Source of the DNA: Verrucomicrobiota bacterium
Lineage (GTDB): Bacteria; Verrucomicrobiota; Verrucomicrobiia; Limisphaerales; UBA8199
Length of the DNA: 48,751 nucleotides
NCBI GenBank assembly: GCA_029974925.1
Contig: JARKQH010000160.1
Span: 1-48,751, forward strand
Direction: 5' to 3'
The notes below the pieces were generated by a model, which ran no database searches, was not told the DNA's origin, and was given only the letters and a program-made list of their open reading frames with translations. Shown one piece after another: positions 42,401 through 48,751 of the stretch; position 1 is the stretch's first letter, and the number at the start of each line of letters is the position of its first letter. The translations under genes and the position numbers were made by a program.

Positions 42401-45368
42401 GATTGGGGTCGGAAACGACTCCCCCAAGGCTGTTTGAATACGCCACGCCAATGGACGCCGCGGGGAGCACAACCGGATCGAACGCGAAGAACGGCGCCCG
42501 GTTGACCGACTGCTGGTAGCGGCTGGCAATCTCGGCGGCGGAAAGCGGCCGGTTGTACACCCGCACGTCATCCACCAACCCCGGGAAATAATAGGCCCCC
42601 GCGGTTTCCGTCGAGCCGGCGCCAATCCGCAGCGGTCTGGCGGTGTTGGGCGCAAAGTTCGCCTGGGCGGTCCCGTAGGGCGCGCCATTGACGTAAAAGC
42701 TCTGATAATTGGCGTGCACCACCCCCACCAGTTGCACCCATTGGTCGAGCACCACCTCCGGCCCGCTCATTTGCGTCCAGCCTCCCGCGTTCCCGTTTCC
42801 GGTCCAGAATTGCCACACATTGTTGTTCCCCGCGTAAAACACGAAACCGCGCGACGGACTGTCGTCCCGCGATGTCAAGGGCGAGCGATACGTGCCCGCG
42901 CCGCCGGTGACCTTGCACCACACCTCGACGGTGAATGACGTGGTGTTCAAAACGCTCGCGTAGGGCACATCCACCTTCTGATTCGAGCCATTGAATCGCA
43001 CCGCCCGGTTGGTGGCCTCAATCAACACCCCGGGCTGCGCCAGGGTCGGGTTGTTGAAGTAGGTGCCGTGGTTGACGCCAATGGCATCGCGCGCCACCGC
43101 CCCGCTGAGTTCATCCAGCTTCCATCGGGCAACCGGGTCACCGGAAGAGTACGAGAAAAACCACACGGGCCCCTTCACCACCTGCCCGCCATACTCTTCG
43201 TCCACCCGCCAATACCACGTGCCATCCGTCAAGGCCGGCAGAAATTGCGTCCCGCTGACTCGCCCCACGTACTCGGCGGAGTTGGTCGTCGCATTCGCCA
43301 CCGCCGCGTAATCCGTCCCCAGAAAAACCTGTTGCGCAAGAGCGGTGCGGGGATTCTGCCACTGCAGCGCCGGCAGGCTGCTGAAGAGGGCGCCGCCGGA
43401 AGCCGGAACCGGATTGTAGGCGCTGCCGATGCCAGCCGCCACCTGCGCCACCTCCACGGCGCTCAACGCCCGCCGATAAATCCGCACCTCGTCCATCACG
43501 CCGTTGAAAAAACGCCCGTCGTTCGCCTCCCGCCCAATATAGAGCGTCGAGCCAAAGGTTTGAACCGCGTGCGCCGCATTGTTGGTCGCCGCCCGGAGCC
43601 CCCGCCCGTCGTCAAGGTACAGCACCGCCCGGCCGGGCTCGACCACCAGCGCGCAAAAGGCCCACTGGCCATCGGGAACCACCAGGCCGGACGCGAAGTT
43701 GTAGTACTGGTCGTTCCAGTGATAGCCCAGCTCATGGGTGGTCCCCCGCAAATTCAGACCGGCCACCGTCCCGTTGCCGCGGGTGAAAATCAGGCCGGCA
43801 TAACTGGACTGGCTGCCGTTGCGCTTGACCCAGCCGGTGAGGGTGACGGTGTTGGTGTTCAGATTCAGCGCCGGCACGGAAACCTGCATTGTGCTGCCAT
43901 TGAATTGCAGACCGCCCCCGACCATCGCGCTGGTCCAGGCTCCGGCGCTCGCCACCGTGCCGTCGTTGGCGCTCCCGGACGCGTCGTGCGCCACCGTCCC
44001 GCTGCCTTCGTCCAAAGGCCAATAGCCTGCCAGGTCGTTCGCCGGCGGATCAACCATCACATAAACGTAGCCCAGACCCGTCCGGCCCGCCGAGTCTGTG
44101 ATCCGGTAGGAAAACCGGTCGGCGCCCAACGGCGAGCTGGCCGGTGGTGTGTAAACGATCTGATCCCGTCCTCCCGGGCCCGTGCCAACCGAGCGCGTGA
44201 CCGTGCCCCCGCGCATGCTGGTGGCGGGCACCTCCAGCAGCGAAAGCGGCAGCCCGTTGCCACTATGGTCGTTGTGGAGCACGTCCACCGTCACGGAGTT
44301 CGGATACACCGCGATCGCGGTGTCCAGCGAAGCGCGGGGCGGTAGCGGGAAGGAATAGGGCCCCAGGTTGTCCAGAATGCCAAGCTTGCCGTTCCGGTGT
44401 GAAACGATCTTGTTCTCTTCGGGCCCCGAGCACCGTGCATACGCATTCCCGTTCATGATCGTCGCCCCTTCACTTGACCCGCCCTCCCAGTCGCCACAAC
44501 TCCAATTATGCCCCACCTCATGACGCCACACCTGGGAAAAATCGCCGTTCTCTCCCCCGTTGTACCCGCAGGCCGAATACCGCACCGAGGTGCCGATCAC
44601 GCCCACCCAAGCCACCCCACCGCCAATCGAGTCCGCCACCGTCCCGACGTCGTGCGTCGTGTCGTTGGCGCTTAGGAACACCCGGCAGGCGTCCAGTTTG
44701 CCCCCCGCCGAGGAAATCAAGTGGTACGGATCCTGATCATAATTGGCGCGGATAAACACCTTCCCCACACGGTGCAGGATGCCGTTATCGCGCAGATAGA
44801 AATAGGTGCCGGACAGAATGGAAAACTCCACCGCCGCCACCGTTCGTTCCAAGTCCTGGCCGCAAGCGTTGAAATGCGCATACGCCGAGTCCACGGCGAT
44901 TTCCGCCGCATAAATGTTGCTGCCCGCTCCACCCGCCACGGTCACGATGGGCGAGGTGGGATAATTCAGGCCAAACGTGGTGCTGCCGCGCGAGTAAGCC
45001 CTGGCACTCGGCCCGCTGAAATAGACCCATTCAACGCCGTTTTCAAAGCTGACCTTTGCCCAGAGATTGCCGTCCGCCAGCAAAGTCGCGCAGGCCAAAG
45101 CGCCGGGGTTTCCCGTGACCGTGCCAAGGTAGGTGCGCGCCGGTCCCGGCGTATAGTCCGCAAATGAACCATCGGGCTGCTGCACTTTGACGCCGAAATT
45201 GGCGCTGCGGATGGGGTGGTATTGAAATGCCACCGCAACGGTGGTGCCGCCGACAGTCAGGTTGGTGGTGAAAGAGGCGGGCGGAGTTTGCGCCTGAACC
45301 GGGAGCCTGACCGGCAGACCCAGGAATACAACGAGGGCAATTCCGGCATGGCCGACAAAAATCTTCAT
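39477..45368 (-). CDS. Giant secreted metalloprotease with LamG domains and autotransporter-associated beta-strand repeats
   Basis: This 1963-residue exported protein starts at ATG 45368 (45377 is an alternative) with a signal peptide ending about residue 28. A reprolysin/metzincin-like domain follows, with [11 protein letters not shown] at 283-293 (His283, Glu284, His287, Asp293 at +10). An Ig-like domain precedes two LamG/concanavalin-type domains at about 444-644 ([10 protein letters not shown]...[14 protein letters not shown]) and 744-953 ([10 protein letters not shown]...[14 protein letters not shown]). A putative-Ig segment (about 955-1045) comes next. Residues about 1046-1880 are beta-solenoid with at least three autotransporter-associated repeats ([40 protein letters not shown]). 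There is no outer-membrane beta-barrel; the end is PAVFYRLRL. It is likely surface-exposed or released. Confidence 0.88.
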   Translation of the reverse strand: MKIFVGHAGIALVVFLGLPVRLPVQAQTPPASFTTNLTVGGTTVAVAFQYHPIRSANFGVKVQQPDGSFADYTPGPARTYLGTVTGNPGALACATLLADGNLWAKVSFENGVEWVYFSGPSARAYSRGSTTFGLNYPTSPIVTVAGGAGSNIYAAEIAVDSAYAHFNACGQDLERTVAAVEFSILSGTYFYLRDNGILHRVGKVFIRANYDQDPYHLISSAGGKLDACRVFLSANDTTHDVGTVADSIGGGVAWVGVIGTSVRYSACGYNGGENGDFSQVWRHEVGHNWSCGDWEGGSSEGATIMNGNAYARCSGPEENKIVSHRNGKLGILDNLGPYSFPLPPRASLDTAIAVYPNSVTVDVLHNDHSGNGLPLSLLEVPATSMRGGTVTRSVGTGPGGRDQIVYTPPASSPLGADRFSYRITDSAGRTGLGYVYVMVDPPANDLAGYWPLDEGSGTVAHDASGSANDGTVASAGAWTSAMVGGGLQFNGSTMQVSVPALNLNTNTVTLTGWVKRNGSQSSYAGLIFTRGNGTVAGLNLRGTTHELGYHWNDQYYNFASGLVVPDGQWAFCALVVEPGRAVLYLDDGRGLRAATNNAAHAVQTFGSTLYIGREANDGRFFNGVMDEVRIYRRALSAVEVAQVAAGIGSAYNPVPASGGALFSSLPALQWQNPRTALAQQVFLGTDYAAVANATTNSAEYVGRVSGTQFLPALTDGTWYWRVDEEYGGQVVKGPVWFFSYSSGDPVARWKLDELSGAVARDAIGVNHGTYFNNPTLAQPGVLIEATNRAVRFNGSNQKVDVPYASVLNTTSFTVEVWCKVTGGAGTYRSPLTSRDDSPSRGFVFYAGNNNVWQFWTGNGNAGGWTQMSGPEVVLDQWVQLVGVVHANYQSFYVNGAPYGTAQANFAPNTARPLRIGAGSTETAGAYYFPGLVDDVRVYNRPLSAAEIASRYQQSVNRAPFFAFDPVVLPAASIGVAYSNSLGGVVSDPNPGDTLTFSKVAGPDWLSVAPDASLSGTPQAGDAGLNTLMVRATDSFNAAATGRVQLSAGGVVWNGGGTSSFWNQPANWSGTTPAGGQDLVFTGLARRGNTNNFLGSAGQVCFLTPGFSIYGNALVLGKGILSQAGPNQWNIPLTLAAPQSVISSNDTLTVGGSVNNNGHNLSIAGAGDTVLAGILSGSGGLIKAGAGSLRLGNAGNTFGGDLTVSEGTVIASALTSSGTASALGAKSGARVITVGPNAMLEFSMNNIFGGGGMSAAGLPALVIHGTLSASRFNVLPNVTLNGGALVQNASDGPGTYEGFQFIGAVAVGGTNASSMSAATGRANHLRGGGTTVFAVADATGDEAPDLVISASLKDGSGDYPGAASLTKDGPGTLLLSGTNTYSGGTLLNGGTLAAQFAGGNAPLSTGGITLAGGTLALFGPTTQTPLGLTGFNHDVLLGASEASAAAGTTRGIDNANYVFYETNAPGSGGAGGLPASRVLNSQVNPAVSFLLQPYGGNNALTLASGSGTLTLSSPVTASRLSLLHTSGSGTTTFSLVVNFADGTSQTVGGLSSPDWGTSNAAVAVVVKGRVQRGGSFETGSSWYLFQTDYNVPVGSQMKPIASVTIVRTGGSGVLNVFAISATVVNGPVSLVNALNVTGDSTVDLRGTQAAAGGGALSVGGHRLTITGAPTAAFTLEAPLTLNGAATFNIAVSNTTFLGTAGGNGSLTKTGAGRLTLAGPASYAGDTVIHEGTLALNASGSLAASPNLIVAAGATLDAVNGLTVGTSQTLKGSGTITGNTVVLGRLEPGLSLGRLNFSGDLALAGVTELELSKSPLTNDQVRATGNITFGGTLLLTNLGGTPLAPGDAFTLFNAPHYSGSFAAISPPTPGPGLAWETSALASSGTLSVIATVNPNPTNLSVHVSGDRLTLSWPADHTGWTLQGQTNGLGVGLGDNWVDIPASTTTNQVIVPINPAAPAVFYRLRL

Positions 45369-45463
45369 CGTTAACACGCTATCTCACATTGAATTGGGCT
45401 TCCAATACCACGTTTTGGGGAGGCTTGGAATGCCCTGAACCCGGTGCGGACTTTTACCATTCC

Positions 45464-45493
45464 TTAACAATTCTCCCCTCATTCGCACATAAA
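45464..45493 (+). promoter_or_regulatory. Possible promoter of the EF-hand gene
   Basis: TTAACA (45464-45469) and CATAAA (45488-45493) are 18 bases apart in the AT-richer divergent region, about 120 bases before the EF-hand gene start. The match is modest. Confidence 0.3.
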
Positions 45494-45611
45494 AGCTTAA
45501 CAAGCCGGGAGTCTGATTATGACAGAGGCCAGGACTGTGGGAGCCGGCGGCTGAAGAGGTCAGCGCTCCTCCCAGCCTGGCGGAAACGAAAAAAAACAAA
45601 ACGACACAATT

Positions 45612-46190
45612 ATGAAAAAAACAATCAGCATGATCATCGGGCTGGCCCTCGCGGGCACAGCGTTTACCCTCACAGCACAACCTGGTCCGGGTCGCGGTGG
45701 TCCGGGACCGCATCGGTTCGGTTCGCAGGGTTTCCAACCCCCGATTGCCACCGTGCTCGACGCGGATGGCGACGGGGTACTGACCGACGCCGAAATCGCC
45801 CAGGTTCCGACTCAACTCCTCACCCTCGACAAGAATCGCGACGGCCAGTTGACCGCCGACGAGCTTTGTGCCGGTGGCCCGGGTCGTGGCGGGCAAAACT
45901 GCCCCTTCGGCAACCCTGGACAAGGCGGGCAGGGCAGGGGACAGGGCAAAGGCCGGGGTCTTTGTGTGCAGGGTCAAAACCCGCTGTTCCTCCGGCTGTT
46001 CGATGCCGACGGCGACCAATTGCTCTCCAACGTCGAAATCAATAATGCGCCCGCCGTTCTCCGGGCCTTGGATGCCAACCAGGACGGCCAGCTCACCGCC
46101 GACGAACTCCGTCCCCGGAGCGGACTCGGCCGGGGCCAGGGCAACGGCCAGTGCGGCGGCCGGCACCCCGCCTGCCCGCGCCAAAGTTAA
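45612..46190 (+). CDS. Exported EF-hand calcium-binding protein
   Basis: The 192-residue protein has a signal peptide (MKKTISMIIGLALAGTAFTLTA) and four EF-hand loops in two pairs: DADGDGVLTDAE, DKNRDGQLTADE, DADGDQLLSNVE and DANQDGQLTADE. Each begins with Asp and ends with Glu at position 12, as needed for calcium binding. The linkers are glycine-, arginine- and glutamine-rich low-complexity (GGQGRGQGKGRG). Similar small EF-hand proteins are common in Planctomycetes and Verrucomicrobia, with no established function. It is followed by a broken DUF4405 gene and a sigma-54 response regulator, so a sensory or metal-responsive role is possible but unproven. Confidence 0.88.
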   Translation: MKKTISMIIGLALAGTAFTLTAQPGPGRGGPGPHRFGSQGFQPPIATVLDADGDGVLTDAEIAQVPTQLLTLDKNRDGQLTADELCAGGPGRGGQNCPFGNPGQGGQGRGQGKGRGLCVQGQNPLFLRLFDADGDQLLSNVEINNAPAVLRALDANQDGQLTADELRPRSGLGRGQGNGQCGGRHPACPRQS

Positions 46191-46231
46191 TGGACCGCTC
46201 TCGCTGACGGAACCTCCGGGCCAACCTCCTT

Positions 46232-46617
46232 ATGAATAAGCCGAAACCTCAATTCATGTGGTGTGGTCTGGCTTCCGTCCTCGTCGCGGTTTCCTTCGTC
46301 ATGTTGCTGCTGAGCGGGGCCATGCTTTTCGTGGCCCCGCCCGGTCGCGTCGCCAACTGGAGCAACTGGCGGCTGCTCGGCCTCACCAAACACGACTGGG
46401 GCGGGCTCCATATCTGGTTCGCCGCGGTGCCGGTGCGGGCCGCCGCACTTTGGCTGAATACTGCGCTTCCCGGGGACTCGACCTTCAAACCGTTTCAGCC
46501 CGCCTCCAATCCAAAGGCATTAAATTCGCCCCCGACCGTTCCCTTCGCGACATCGCCTTGGACAACGGCTTCGACCGCCCGTATGGAATCATTGACATCA
46601 TCGAGGAGAAGGATTAG
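46232..46617 (+). pseudogene. Broken DUF4405 membrane protein gene (internal deletion and frameshift)
   Basis: The first 60 or so codons (from ATG 46232) give a DUF4405-type N-terminus: a membrane helix (FVMLLLSGAMLFVAPPG), VANWSNWRLLGLTKHDWGGLHIWFAAV. The homology then breaks in the segment around 46415-46450. In a second frame, ending at TAG 46617, a typical DUF4405 C-terminus appears: RRTLAEYCASRGLDLQ, LQSKGIKFAPDRSLRDIALD and PYGIIDII. The intervening helices and histidine-containing middle are missing, so both a deletion and a frame change occurred. If the original frame is followed, translation runs on to 46669 through meaningless sequence. The event could be genuine decay or an assembly error. 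Confidence 0.72.
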
Positions 46618-46649
46618 TCAAACCACTGCCGCCACCGGCGGTTCCTGTC

Positions 46650-48107
46650 ATGGAAAACGGAACGGATAAGGCGCTCGCGGGCTTGAGTGTCCTCGTCGTG
46701 GACGACGAGGCGCTCCTTCGGCGCCGATTGGCGGCTCACTTGGAAGCCCTCGGCGCCGATGTCACCGCCACCGAAAACCTGGCCGGCGCCCGACGCTTGT
46801 TGACCGGCCTCGAATTCGATTTTGTCCTCCTCGACGTCCATCTGCCCGACGGCCTGGGGACCGATCTGTTGCGGGAGGGGTTGCTCGAAAACGGACCGGG
46901 GGTCGTGATCATGACGGCGCAGGGGGAGATCGGCGGCGCCGTCGAGGCGATGCGCCTGGGCGCCTTGGACTATCTGGTCAAGCCGTTCGACCCCGCCATT
47001 CTGCCGTTGGTCATGCGGCGCGCCCGCCGCTCGCGGCAATCCCGCCGCGCGGCTGAACATGTCGCCGAGTCCGCGCCTGAAGCGCAATTCTTCTTTGGCG
47101 ACTCCCTGGCGGAACTGCGCGCCCAGCTTGAGCGCCTCCTCGCGGCCGACCGCCGTCTGCAGACTCGGTTGCCCCCGGTGCTGATCATCGGCGAAACCGG
47201 CACCGGCAAATCCAGCCTGGCTCGCTGGATTCACCGCAACGGCCCTCGCGCCACCCTGCCGCTGATCGAAGTCAACTGCTCGGCTTTGCCGGATACGCTG
47301 GCCGAATCGGAGCTGTTTGGTCATGAGCGCGGGGCCTTCACAGACGCGCGCACCGCGCGCCAGGGGCTTTTCGAAGCAGCGCACGGCGGCACGCTTTTCC
47401 TGGATGAGCTGCCCAGTCTCTCGCCGGCGCTCCAGGCCAAGGTGCTCACCGCCCTTGAAGACCGAAAAATCCGGCGTCTGGGCGGAAACCGCCAGATTGA
47501 AGTGGATGTCCGCGTCATTGCCGCGACAAGCCGGGACCTGCGCGCCGCGGTGGCGAGCGGCGAGTTCCGCGAGGATTTGCTGCACCGGCTGGACCTTTAT
47601 CGGATCACGCTGCCACCGTTGCGCGAGCGCGGGACCGATATTCTCAAGCTGGCCGAACATTTGCTGGGGCAGTTCTGCCGGGAGCACCGGTTGCCCCCGC
47701 GGGCAATCTCCCCGCCGGGGAAACAGCGCCTGATGGCCTATCGCTGGCCGGGCAACGTGCGCGAGCTGGCGCACGAGTTGGAGCGGGCGCTGGTCTTTGA
47801 TGACGCCGCAGCCTTGGACTTCGCGCATTTGGAGCCCCTGGCGCAACCGGGGCGGCCAGGTTCCCAAGCCGGGCCCCAGACCAGCGGAACCCCGGACTGG
47901 CTTAATCCCGGTTTTGCTTTTCCCGAGGAAGGTTTCGTGCTCGAAGACGCCATCAACCGGCTGGTGCAACTGGCCCTGAAGCAGGCCCAAGGCAATGTTT
48001 CCCAAGCCGCGCGATTCCTCGGCGTGACGCGCGATTTCATTCGCTACCGCCTGCACGGCGATCGAAAGAACCGGACAGACTCGGGCACCTCGCCCGGTCA
48101 ACCCTGA
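46650..48107 (+). CDS. NtrC-family sigma-54-dependent response regulator
   Basis: The 485-residue protein has a receiver domain (Asp18, Asp19, phospho-acceptor Asp62 in VLLDVHLPD, Lys111 in LVKPFD), an AAA+ sigma-54 activation domain and a C-terminal Fis-type helix-turn-helix (NVSQAARFLGVTRDFIRYRL). In the AAA+ part, Walker A is GETGTGKS (181-188), the sigma-54 contact loop reads GAFTDA (228-233) instead of GAFTGA, and Walker B is TLFLDE. RWPGNVREL-type sensor 2 is present as YRWPGNVRELAHEL. No cognate histidine kinase is seen in the window. It would activate sigma-54 promoters when phosphorylated; targets are unknown. It starts 33 bases after the DUF4405 remnant. Confidence 0.95.
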   Translation: MENGTDKALAGLSVLVVDDEALLRRRLAAHLEALGADVTATENLAGARRLLTGLEFDFVLLDVHLPDGLGTDLLREGLLENGPGVVIMTAQGEIGGAVEAMRLGALDYLVKPFDPAILPLVMRRARRSRQSRRAAEHVAESAPEAQFFFGDSLAELRAQLERLLAADRRLQTRLPPVLIIGETGTGKSSLARWIHRNGPRATLPLIEVNCSALPDTLAESELFGHERGAFTDARTARQGLFEAAHGGTLFLDELPSLSPALQAKVLTALEDRKIRRLGGNRQIEVDVRVIAATSRDLRAAVASGEFREDLLHRLDLYRITLPPLRERGTDILKLAEHLLGQFCREHRLPPRAISPPGKQRLMAYRWPGNVRELAHELERALVFDDAAALDFAHLEPLAQPGRPGSQAGPQTSGTPDWLNPGFAFPEEGFVLEDAINRLVQLALKQAQGNVSQAARFLGVTRDFIRYRLHGDRKNRTDSGTSPGQP

Positions 48108-48116
48108 AGCGCTGAC

Positions 48117-48751
48117 GTGAGGCTCCATCCCCCATTCTTGCCCCCACGCAGCCGCTGGCGGACGTGCTTCGCAGCGCGGCGGTTCAGCGGCCTTGCAGGC
48201 GCCCTGCTGCTCTCGGTTTGCCTGGGCGGCAGCGGCGCGCAACCCTCAACCAATGACGCGCCGTTGAGCTTGTGGGATGTCAGTTCCCGCGTGCAAATCG
48301 GCGGGGGACATCGTGGGAACGTCTTTCTGGCGCACGTTGCGCCCGAGGATGCCCCCTTCCTGTCCATCGGCGGCGATACCTCGGTCATCCGCATTTCCGA
48401 CACGGGCTCGGAATTGACCCTGTTCCTGGTGGCGGAAGACATCCAGTATCTGGACGCGGTCTCCGTGGAGGGGGAGCGGTTCCTCTCGGCTTCCGCGCAA
48501 TTTCTGCAACCGCTATCGTCGCGGGACAAGGTGGGTGCGGAGGTGGGATATCTGTATCAACACCAAGTCCTGGACGTTTCGGAAACCGAGGAGTCCTTGC
48601 GCCGCGTTCTGGTGGAAGGTCACGGCCTCTCCCTTCGGCCCACCTGGCGTCACAGCTTCTCGCCGGTGTGGTCGCTTCAGCTCGAGGCGGGCGCGCACCG
48701 CCAGTTTTACATGGGCGAGCTGGATGATTATTGGGAGGCCAGCGCCCGCTT
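48117..48751 (+). CDS. Exported protein, probable outer-membrane beta-barrel (3' end outside window)
   Basis: From the GTG at 48117, 211 codons are open to the window edge. A basic N-terminus (RSRWRTCFAARRF) leads into a hydrophobic signal segment (SGLAGALLLSVCLGGSGAQ). The mature part alternates polar and hydrophobic residues with repeated aromatic ends (VGAEVGYLYQHQVLDV, LSLRPTWRHSFSPVWSLQLEAGAHRQFY), as in outer-membrane beta-barrels with a surface-measured domain. The family is not recognised. It starts 9 bases after the response-regulator stop, and the start codon is uncertain. Confidence 0.6.
   Translation, partial: MRLHPPFLPPRSRWRTCFAARRFSGLAGALLLSVCLGGSGAQPSTNDAPLSLWDVSSRVQIGGGHRGNVFLAHVAPEDAPFLSIGGDTSVIRISDTGSELTLFLVAEDIQYLDAVSVEGERFLSASAQFLQPLSSRDKVGAEVGYLYQHQVLDVSETEESLRRVLVEGHGLSLRPTWRHSFSPVWSLQLEAGAHRQFYMGELDDYWEASAR

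Noticed and set aside
40800-42437. 545-codon plus-strand frame inside the giant exoprotein
   Set aside because: Antisense to the beta-solenoid region, with no start context and arginine/alanine-rich nonsense composition.

Overview
This is a GC-rich, densely coded bacterial chromosome segment. It has no phage, plasmid or tRNA signature. The gene content points to a carbohydrate-degrading member of the Verrucomicrobiota, probably near the Limisphaerales/Pedosphaera group. The clues are a Tat-exported GH109-type oxidoreductase-fold glycosidase, a GH106 rhamnosidase, a secreted 'NWPxWRGP' beta-propeller, very large secreted proteins with LamG, Ig, RCC1 and autotransporter-associated beta-strand repeats, and exported proteins ending in '...FYR(L/V)R'. 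The placement is inference from family habits, not from a marker gene.

Layout. 1-1265 (minus): GH109-like enzyme, cut by the window edge. 1383-8345 (plus): YdhR-like protein, M1 aminopeptidase with HEAT repeats, family 2 glycosyltransferase, GlnE. 8440-15056 (plus): PfkB sugar kinase, 6-phosphogluconate dehydrogenase, LarA-like nickel-type epimerase, SDR mannonate reductase, AspT/YidE-type transporter. 15177-17041 (minus): leuA behind a leucine-rich leader peptide and a terminator, a complete attenuator. 17127-17696 (plus): CYTH protein. 17622-23740 (minus): GH106 rhamnosidase, L-arabinose/L-fucose isomerase-fold enzyme, PQQ-type propeller. 23950-26375 (plus): hexuronate-type MFS importer and mannonate dehydratase. 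26376-26912: gene-free, with a hairpin and an inverted repeat. 26913-30552: Rrf2 regulator divergent from the sulfate transporter cysT-cysW-cysA. 30573-31436 (minus): histone-deacetylase-fold enzyme. 31505-37093: two divergent secreted giants. 37184-45368 (minus): metalloprotease/LamG exoprotein, SDR, GH88 unsaturated glucuronyl hydrolase. 45612-48751 (plus): EF-hand protein, broken DUF4405 gene, sigma-54 response regulator, start of an outer-membrane-type protein.

The unifying theme is uronate- and rhamnose-rich polysaccharide use. GH106 and GH88 would release rhamnose and unsaturated uronates, and an ExuT-like carrier would import hexuronates. UxuA would send mannonate to 2-keto-3-deoxygluconate. 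The 8.4-13.3 kb cluster suggests a second exit from mannonate: fructuronate to mannonate (SDR reductase), mannonate to gluconate (LarA-like 2-epimerase), gluconate to 6-phosphogluconate (PfkB kinase), then to ribulose-5-phosphate (Gnd). That route is the most interesting metabolic hypothesis here. The clearest regulatory element is the leuA attenuator, with leader peptide, antiterminator pairing and terminator all visible.
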